Translations under genes and position numbers: made by a program
The notes under the pieces: model-generated
Told to the model about the DNA's origin: nothing
What the model saw: only the letters and a program-made list of their open reading frames with translations
Database searches by the model: none
Shown here: positions 32,370 to 37,189 of the stretch, in pieces
How the letters are laid out: each line of letters starts with the position of its first letter
How positions within the stretch are numbered: position 1 is the stretch's first letter
NCBI RefSeq assembly: GCF_024721315.2
Contig: NZ_JANFAK020000031.1
Span: 1 to 37,189 of the forward strand
Length of the DNA stretch: 37,189 nucleotides
Source of the DNA: Streptomyces sp. Isolate_45
Lineage (GTDB): Bacteria; Actinomycetota; Actinomycetes; Streptomycetales; Streptomycetaceae
Direction of reading: 5' to 3'

Positions 32370-33359
32370 TCAGTCCCCCAGCGACGGCACCGCCCGCAGC
32401 CGCGCCCCCTGCTGCTGCGGGATTCCTCCCCCGCCGCGCACCGGCCCCTTGGGCAGGCCCTGCGGGGCCGAGAGCACGAGGGTGATGCGGGTGAGGCCCA
32501 TCGCTTCCAACATTCGGCTGGATTCCGCCACCATCCGGCAGCGCACCACGCCCCATCCCGGGTCGGGATGACGGACCGTTCGTACCGCTCCGTCCTGTTC
32601 GGCCGCCGCCTCGCCGTGGGTGCTCAGCCAGTGCGGGACGCCGTAGCGGTAGGCGGCCTCCATGAACGGGTCACGGGCCACCTCCTGCCGGATGCTCCGC
32701 AGCCCGTCGTCCTCGGGCGCGGCCGACAGGGCGGTCGCGAACTGCGCCAACAGGGGTACGCACCAGGCCGGTTCGTGGTCCTCCAGCACGGCCGCGGCGT
32801 CCGGGTGGAACAGCACGAAGCGCAGGAAGTTGTCGTCCGGCAGGGCCGTCGGGTGCGGGCGCACCGACTGGAACAGCTGGTCGAAGGCCGAGTTGGTGAG
32901 GGCCACGTCCCATCGGTGGTCCACCAGGAAACTCGGGTAGGGAACGGCCTCCATCAGGGCCGCGTAGTCACACAGGTAGTCGCGCTGGGCCGGGTCCTGG
33001 GGCAGTCGGCTCTCCTCGGCCGCGCGCCAGGTGGGCGGCGGATCCCGGTCGACCATGACCCGGAAGAGCCAGAAGCACTGCCTCTCGCTCATCTCCAGGG
33101 CCTCGGCCAGGGCGAGGAGCTTGCGGTCCGTCCACTCCTTGACGAGCCCCCGCTCCCAGTTTCCGTAGGCGCGCACACTGATGCGCAGCCTCGACGCGAG
33201 GTCCTCCTGGCTCAGCCCGAGTTCCTCACGACGCTGGCGCAAAATCTCCTTGCGCCGCTCCGACCGCACTGCGCCACGCGCGGACTCTTCGCCCGCCAGG
33301 CGTTCCTCACCGGCTCGGACGAGGCCATCAGACGGGCCCACCGCTGCGAGATGTGGCAC
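32370..33359 (-). CDS. XRE regulator with MmyB-like ligand-binding domain
   Basis: This 329-residue regulator has an N-terminal helix-turn-helix (RREELGLSQEDLASRLRISV, then GNWERGLVKEW) and a C-terminal MmyB-type PAS-like domain (YPSFLVDHRWDVALTNSAFDQLF, NFLRFVLFHPDAAAVL, then WLSTHG). Related MmyB domains bind fatty acids, and the MmyB protein activates methylenomycin synthesis. I chose GTG 33359 because GGGGAG lies six bases upstream and a TTGACA...CAGGAT promoter lies before it. An ATG at 33425 is in frame but inside that promoter. The first 35 residues lack family similarity. It is divergent from the XRE/ImmA/MAB_1171c genes, so cross-regulation is likely. Confidence 0.88.
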   Translation of the reverse strand: MPHLAAVGPSDGLVRAGEERLAGEESARGAVRSERRKEILRQRREELGLSQEDLASRLRISVRAYGNWERGLVKEWTDRKLLALAEALEMSERQCFWLFRVMVDRDPPPTWRAAEESRLPQDPAQRDYLCDYAALMEAVPYPSFLVDHRWDVALTNSAFDQLFQSVRPHPTALPDDNFLRFVLFHPDAAAVLEDHEPAWCVPLLAQFATALSAAPEDDGLRSIRQEVARDPFMEAAYRYGVPHWLSTHGEAAAEQDGAVRTVRHPDPGWGVVRCRMVAESSRMLEAMGLTRITLVLSAPQGLPKGPVRGGGGIPQQQGARLRAVPSLGD

Positions 33360-33399
33360 CGAGAGCTCCCCCTCCTCACGGTCTGGATCTTCATTTCCG

Positions 33400-33498
33400 T
33401 GTGGCGATCCTGCTACCGACTTCATTCGAGTGTCAACTATTGTGGCAATTCCAGCCTGGCGACAGCTCATTCCCGCCACAGCTGTGGCAAGTTCTAGC
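33400..33498. promoter_or_regulatory. Phased TGTGGC half-sites and 14-bp palindrome in the divergent control region
   Basis: TGTGGCGATCC begins at 33400, TGTGGCAATTCCAGC at 33441 and TGTGGCAAGTTCTAGC at 33483, spacings of 41 and 42 bp, or about four helical turns. The last merges into a perfect palindrome GCCACAGCTGTGGC (33475-33488). A fourth TGTGGC starts at 33352 over the MmyB-regulator start codon. The leftward promoter TTGACA (33436-33431) and CAGGAT (33412-33407), 18 bp apart, lies between the first two sites. TAGATT at 33518-33523 may be the rightward -10. Confidence 0.65.
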
Positions 33499-33576
33499 TC
33501 TCCCGAGGCAGACCGGATAGATTCCCTGAGGCCGACCACGTGCCCACTGACCTCGCGCGATCTAGGAGAACCACTG

Positions 33577-34245
33577 GTGACAGACGGCTTCCCGGCTCCC
33601 GTCGCGGTGGCCAACGCGCCCCTGGCAGCGACCGTCACGCGGGTCGCCGAACTCGCGAACAAAATGGGCCGCACCCTGAACCAGGTCTTCGACCTGCGGC
33701 GGCTGTCGGACGCGTCCGGGGTCCCGACGGACGTGATCAAAACCCTCCTCGACGGCCGAGCCGCCGGCGAACCCGACCTCCAGGCCCGCTTCCTCCAGCG
33801 GCTCGACCTGCTCCGGCGCACCCGGGTCAAACCCAACGGCCGCCGCTACACCCAGCAGGAGATCGCGGACGGCGCCGGGATGTCCCGGCAGCAGGCCGGC
33901 GCCCTGATCAACGGTGACCGGCGGCCCACCATGGAACACTGTGACGCGATCCAGCGTTTCTTCGGAGTCCACGCCGGCTTCCTCACCGCCCACGACGCCG
34001 ACGCCCTCACCGACGCCCTCCAGCGCACCGAGCAGCAGCTGCTCCAGGACTTCGCGGGGCGCGAGCGGCAAACCGTACCGGCGGAAGCCGCTTCGGCCGG
34101 CGATCCGCTGGCAAGACTCCTGCAGGACCACGGTGTACGGGGCATCGCCTGGCGCGCCGCCCAACTGCCCAGCGACAAGCACCGGGACAAGGTGACCGAA
34201 TGGCTGGACATGCTTCTCGAAAGTGTCAAACCGAACGAATCATGA
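33577..34245 (+). CDS. XRE-family helix-turn-helix regulator, partner of the ImmA-like protease
   Basis: This 222-residue protein has a clear Cro/CI-type helix-turn-helix at residues 90-138 (YTQQEIADGAGMSRQQAGAL, then INGDRRPTMEHCDAI). A second, degenerate HTH-like segment lies at 38-79 (LRRLSDASGVPTDVIKTLLD). The C-terminal third is helical and ends in an acidic/hydrophobic helix (VTEWLDMLLESV). It starts at GTG 33577 with AGGAG eight bases upstream. A gap of 64 bp separates it from the ImmA/IrrE-like gene, and such pairs typically form a repressor-protease unit. Its own target is probably the upstream half-site array. Cleavage by the protease is inferred only. Confidence 0.85.
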   Translation: MTDGFPAPVAVANAPLAATVTRVAELANKMGRTLNQVFDLRRLSDASGVPTDVIKTLLDGRAAGEPDLQARFLQRLDLLRRTRVKPNGRRYTQQEIADGAGMSRQQAGALINGDRRPTMEHCDAIQRFFGVHAGFLTAHDADALTDALQRTEQQLLQDFAGRERQTVPAEAASAGDPLARLLQDHGVRGIAWRAAQLPSDKHRDKVTEWLDMLLESVKPNES

Positions 34246-34309
34246 CCCAGTCGAAAGTCTGGATCTGATCCTTGAATCCTGATCCGGATCCACGCCGACG
34301 GGGAGAACG

Positions 34310-34867
34310 GTGAGCATAGGCAGAGCGCAGCGGCGGTTGTGCGGGGAGCTGGTGGCCGGTATCAGGCTGACCGCCCCCGTGGAACCCGTCGACCTCTACG
34401 CCGCCCTCTGCGAGGGCATGAGCAGGCACCGAGGTCGCCGGGTGGACTTCCGTATGGCCGCCTTCCCGCAGGGAACGGCCAGTGGTCTGTGGCTCGACAT
34501 GGCGGACCGCGACCTGGTGGTGATCGAGGAACGCACCGCACCGGACCACCAGCTGGTGATCCTCGGCCACGAGCTGTGGCACATGAAGGCCGGCCACTGC
34601 AGCCACCACGTGGACGGCGCCGCCGTGGCCGCCCGCATGCTCACCGACGAGGCCGACCTCGGCGAGACCGTCCGTCGGGTCGCCGCGCGCACCCGCGCCG
34701 ACGTCCAGGAGGAGACGGAGGCCGAGACCTTCGGCCTGCTCCTGGGCAGCAGGTGTCGCACCTGGCTCGCCGGAGCCGCCGGCCACCGGGCCCCGGCCCA
34801 ACGCGATGAGCTGGCGGGTCGGATCGAGACCTCGCTCGGCTACCGGGGGCACAGGAAAGAACGTTGA
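34310..34867 (+). CDS. ImmA/IrrE-like zinc metallopeptidase (toxin-component-like)
   Basis: This 185-residue protein carries the gluzincin motif His87-Glu-Leu-Trp-His91 in LVILGHELWHMKAGH. A later EETEAETFGLLL (about 134-145) matches the E..A..F...LL helix that supplies the third zinc ligand in ImmA/IrrE proteins. In known systems (ImmA on ImmR, PprI/IrrE on DdrO) such enzymes cut an XRE repressor to switch on genes. No signal peptide is present, so it is cytoplasmic. The start is GTG 34310 with GGGGAG four bases upstream. It lies between the XRE gene and the membrane-protein gene. Confidence 0.87.
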   Translation: MSIGRAQRRLCGELVAGIRLTAPVEPVDLYAALCEGMSRHRGRRVDFRMAAFPQGTASGLWLDMADRDLVVIEERTAPDHQLVILGHELWHMKAGHCSHHVDGAAVAARMLTDEADLGETVRRVAARTRADVQEETEAETFGLLLGSRCRTWLAGAAGHRAPAQRDELAGRIETSLGYRGHRKER

Positions 34868-34880
34868 ACAGGAACCACCG

Positions 34881-36065
34881 TTGAACGGTCAGGACTACTA
34901 CATCCCGGCAGTCGCGATGGCGATCTCCCTCGTCTTCAAGCTGCCGGCGCTGCGCAGCAACTGGCGCGATCCGCTCCTGCGGTCCGTCTGCGTCCTGCTC
35001 GTCCTCGCCGGAGCGGTGTTCACCTTCGCGGCCCCGCCCACCATCGCGGCCGTCAACCGCTGGACCGGGATCCCCAACCTCTCCGCCCCGCTGGTGTACT
35101 GCCTGATCACCGCGTTCAGCGCGTCCTGTCTGATCCTGATCTTCAACTGGCGCGGCGGTCCCCCGGAGGAGACGCGGCGCACCTCGCAACGCTGGATCGC
35201 CGGCTACTCCGTCGTGATCGTGGCGATCATCGTGCTGTTCGTGCTCGGCGACGTGCCCGAGGAGCGGCTGCGCGACTTCGACACGCACTACGCGAACACC
35301 CCGTACATCCGGGTGATGATCGCCCTGTACCTGTTGGCCCACAACGTGGCCGCCATGACCATGGTCGCGATGTGCTGGCGCTGGTCCCTCCAGGTGCGCG
35401 GCTGGCTGCGGACCGGCCTGGTGACCATCGTGTCCGGCTACGCCTTCAGCCTCACCTACGACGCCACCAAGTTCGCGGCGGTCATCGCCCGCTGGACCGG
35501 CAACGACCTGGACGACCTCAGCACCTACGCCGCCCCGCCACTGGCCTCCGCCGGGGCACTGGTCAGCGCCGTGGGCTTCGTGATGCCGCTGGTGTGCCAG
35601 CGGGCGTCCGACCACTGGCACACCTGGGCGAGGTACCGGCGGCTCGGCGCGCTGTGGCACGAGGTGCAGAGCACCGCGCCCAGCGGGACGCCCTCCGTCC
35701 GGATGTCCTGGTGGTCCCCGGCCGAGATCCGGGTGATCCAGCGCGAGTCGGACATCCATGACGGGTTCCTGCGACTCGGGCCCTGCTTCGACCGCCGGCA
35801 ACGGCAGGACGCCTACGAACGGGCGCTGGCGGACGGGGCGGACGAGGCGACGGCCCGCGCGATCGCCGACGCGGCGATGGTGGCGGCCGCCGTCCGGGCC
35901 AGCGCCGCCGACCCGGACGGCCCGGAGGACACCGACACGGACGCGGAGGACCGGGTGCTCATCACGGCCGACGGGCCGCGCGACCTCGTACGGATCTCAC
36001 AAGCGTTGCGGCACTCGCCGCTGGTGGCGGCCGCCCGACGGCACGCGACGGTGCCGGGGACCTGA
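34881..36065 (+). CDS. MAB_1171c family seven-TM membrane protein
   Basis: This 394-residue protein matches the MAB_1171c (putative transporter) family. Seven hydrophobic helices lie at about 6-24, 32-50, 68-88, 104-123, 141-165, 176-203 and 220-238. A soluble, probably cytoplasmic tail of about 155 residues follows (WARYRRLGALWHEVQSTAPS, SWWSPAEIRVIQRESDIHDG, and an Ala/Asp-rich end). No transporter motif is visible, and the layout is as consistent with a receptor as with a transporter. The start is TTG 34881, 13 bp after the protease stop, with GGAA upstream; an ATG at 34806 would overlap the protease gene. It is probably co-transcribed with the protease and XRE genes. Confidence 0.86.
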   Translation: MNGQDYYIPAVAMAISLVFKLPALRSNWRDPLLRSVCVLLVLAGAVFTFAAPPTIAAVNRWTGIPNLSAPLVYCLITAFSASCLILIFNWRGGPPEETRRTSQRWIAGYSVVIVAIIVLFVLGDVPEERLRDFDTHYANTPYIRVMIALYLLAHNVAAMTMVAMCWRWSLQVRGWLRTGLVTIVSGYAFSLTYDATKFAAVIARWTGNDLDDLSTYAAPPLASAGALVSAVGFVMPLVCQRASDHWHTWARYRRLGALWHEVQSTAPSGTPSVRMSWWSPAEIRVIQRESDIHDGFLRLGPCFDRRQRQDAYERALADGADEATARAIADAAMVAAAVRASAADPDGPEDTDTDAEDRVLITADGPRDLVRISQALRHSPLVAAARRHATVPGT

Positions 36066-36102
36066 CCTCCCGGCCCCCGGCCGCGTGCGGTTCAGCGGGA
36101 GG
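36066..36102. terminator. Hairpin at the convergent end of the MAB_1171c and DUF4239 genes
   Basis: CCTCCCG (36066-36072, directly after the stop) pairs with CGGGAGG (36096-36102). The loop contains the stop codon of the leftward gene, so it could stop both transcripts. Confidence 0.5.
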
Positions 36103-36868
36103 CCGTCACCGACACCGTCGGGAACAGGTCCTGGAAGGGGCCGGCGGAGTCGACGCCGTCCCGCCCGTACGGTGCGTCGAAGCTCCAGACCATGAACAGC
36201 AGGAACACGATCAGCGCGCTGAAGAGGCCGGCCAGCAGCAGCTCGCGCCCGGAGCGGCGGATCTGCAGGGTGAAGATCAACCCGATCGTGACGATGCCGC
36301 CCACCAGCAGCCCGAACCAGACCACCCCGGGCAGGGTGGATCCGGAACTCTGGGTGCGGGAGTGCCGGGCGTCGTCGGCGGTCGCGATGTGGTCGAGCAG
36401 CGGCTGATAGGCCTGTGCCTGGAGTTCGGTGGTCGGGCTCTGGTGGGTCACGTCGGTGCGCAGCTTGCCGAGGAGCACGCCGCCCTCGGGGGAGGCCGCC
36501 TCGCCGGACGTCAGTCGCGGCCAGTCCACGTCGACGGTGTGGGAGACGTACGCGTCCACCTCGCCCCGGATCCGGTCACGGACGGCGGCCGGGTAGACGT
36601 CGGCGCGCTGGGTGACCTCGTACAGGGACTGGGCCTCGCGGCGCACGCTGTCCTCCGCGGCGCCGCGCGCCTCCCAGACCCCGGCGATGGCCAGGCCCAG
36701 GACGATCGCGTAGACCACCCCGACCATCATCGTCATGTACTCGATCACGTCGGGGGTTTCGCTGGTGTCCTCGTCGGCCGCGACCCGGCGGTGCCGGATC
36801 GTGGTGATGGTGAGGACGAGGGCGCAGACGAGCGCCATGGCGATGGCCAGGACCAGCCATTCGGACAC
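36092..36868 (-). CDS. DUF4239 (bestrophin-like) membrane protein
   Basis: This 258-residue protein has four predicted membrane helices: residues 4-24, about 45-66, about 185-205 and about 210-232. The middle soluble domain (about 70-180) is helical, with EARGAAEDSVRREAQSLYEVTQRADVY divided by short breaks. This is the DUF4239 pattern, which is distantly similar to bestrophin channels. Function is unknown; an ion channel is a possibility. The start is GTG 36868 with GGGAG seven bases upstream. It is convergent with the MAB_1171c gene. Confidence 0.85.
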   Translation of the reverse strand: MSEWLVLAIAMALVCALVLTITTIRHRRVAADEDTSETPDVIEYMTMMVGVVYAIVLGLAIAGVWEARGAAEDSVRREAQSLYEVTQRADVYPAAVRDRIRGEVDAYVSHTVDVDWPRLTSGEAASPEGGVLLGKLRTDVTHQSPTTELQAQAYQPLLDHIATADDARHSRTQSSGSTLPGVVWFGLLVGGIVTIGLIFTLQIRRSGRELLLAGLFSALIVFLLFMVWSFDAPYGRDGVDSAGPFQDLFPTVSVTASR

Positions 36869-36960
36869 GAGGGATCTCCCGTTCGTGGGTGCGGTGGTAC
36901 GAGGGGTGCGCGGGGTACGGGGGCGGGGCCGCCGGTGCTGTGGCCCTTGCGGTCACAGCA

Positions 36961-37189
36961 CTAGCCGCGGCTCTTGGAGCGGGGGCGCAGCGCGGCGGCC
37001 GCGAGCACGGCGGGGGTGGTCACGACGGCCATGAGGGTCATGGTGCCGAGACCGTCGGGGCCGCGCCGCTCCAAGGCCGCCGAGTGGTACGGGCGCATGC
37101 GGAAGGCACTGGCGAAGGCGGCGGCGGCCCTGGGCGCGGGCGGAGCGGCGGCCTCGGCCGACGCGGGCTCCGGTTGCTCCCCGGCGGCC
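36961..37189 (-). CDS. Partial gene, C-terminal end of a membrane-anchored protein
   Basis: The last 76 codons of a leftward gene run in from the right edge and stop at TAG 36961. The translated end is Ala/Pro-rich, then RMRPYHSAALERRGPDG, then a hydrophobic helix (TLMAVVTTPAVLAAAAL) and a basic tail RPRSKSRG. The start is outside the window. The family is not recognised. GC-skewed codon use agrees with a real gene. Its 3' end lies 92 bp upstream of the DUF4239 start on the same strand. Confidence 0.65.
   Translation of the reverse strand, partial: AAGEQPEPASAEAAAPPAPRAAAAFASAFRMRPYHSAALERRGPDGLGTMTLMAVVTTPAVLAAAALRPRSKSRG

Noticed and set aside
34246..34309. GATCC-rich segment before the protease gene as an operator
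   Set aside because: Several GATCC copies are present, but no convincing symmetric arms. It may be an ordinary leader.

Overview
The window is very GC-rich DNA from an actinomycete, almost certainly a Streptomyces or close relative. The evidence is an SsgA-like sporulation protein, a WhiB-family iron-sulfur regulator, an XRE-MmyB regulator, a MAB_1171c-family membrane protein, F420-type oxidoreductases, split NHEJ polymerase and ligase genes, and many GTG and TTG starts. I see no rRNA, tRNA, CRISPR array, insertion sequence or phage gene. It looks like ordinary chromosome with accessory and regulatory modules.

Region 1 to 6,990 is a leftward five-gene acyl-CoA operon: CaiB/racemase-like CoA transferase, LLM/F420-type oxidoreductase, acyl-CoA dehydrogenase, thiolase, and fused enoyl-CoA hydratase/3-hydroxyacyl-CoA dehydrogenase. 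Together these can racemise or activate, dehydrogenate, hydrate, oxidise and thiolytically cleave an unidentified, perhaps branched, acyl-CoA. Two palindromes resembling the mycobacterial KstR and KstR2 consensus sites lie just upstream.

Region 6,980 to 15,250 holds a frameshifted MmcQ/YjbR gene, a saccharopine-dehydrogenase-like reductase, endonuclease V, YciI and GNAT proteins, a secreted Ycf48-like beta-propeller, an SsgA-like protein, an ABC-F ATPase and a degenerate anti-sigma-type ATPase. Region 15,200 to 18,420 holds an acyl-ACP desaturase behind two tandem dyads, a WhiB protein, and a TetR gene convergent with a frameshifted alpha/beta hydrolase. The TetR gene and the hydrolase share an operator-like motif. 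Region 18,640 to 24,510 holds an S41 peptidase, a VOC protein, a broken hypothetical gene, an overlapping DUF3626-HAD gene pair, and divergent LigD-type primase/polymerase and ATP-dependent DNA ligase genes (Ku is not in the window). Region 24,550 to 32,350 holds two flavoproteins, a NUDIX hydrolase, a GPP34/GOLPH3 protein, a 14-TM DHA2 exporter with an extra winged-helix-like tail, and a GH4 glycosidase behind a repeat-rich control region.

Region 32,370 to 36,070 is the most interesting part. An XRE-MmyB regulator diverges from a three-gene run encoding an XRE regulator, an ImmA/IrrE-like HExxH metallopeptidase and a seven-TM MAB_1171c protein. The shared control region carries repeated TGTGGC half-sites about 41-42 bp apart and a perfect 14-bp palindrome. 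I infer a membrane-signal, protease and repressor-cleavage circuit; this is a hypothesis. A DUF4239 membrane protein and a partial gene close the window.

Two patterns run across the window. Five of nine convergent gene junctions carry short tandem repeats, each of a different unit length. Three genes are broken by frameshifts in GC-rich runs, which may be real slippage or sequence error.
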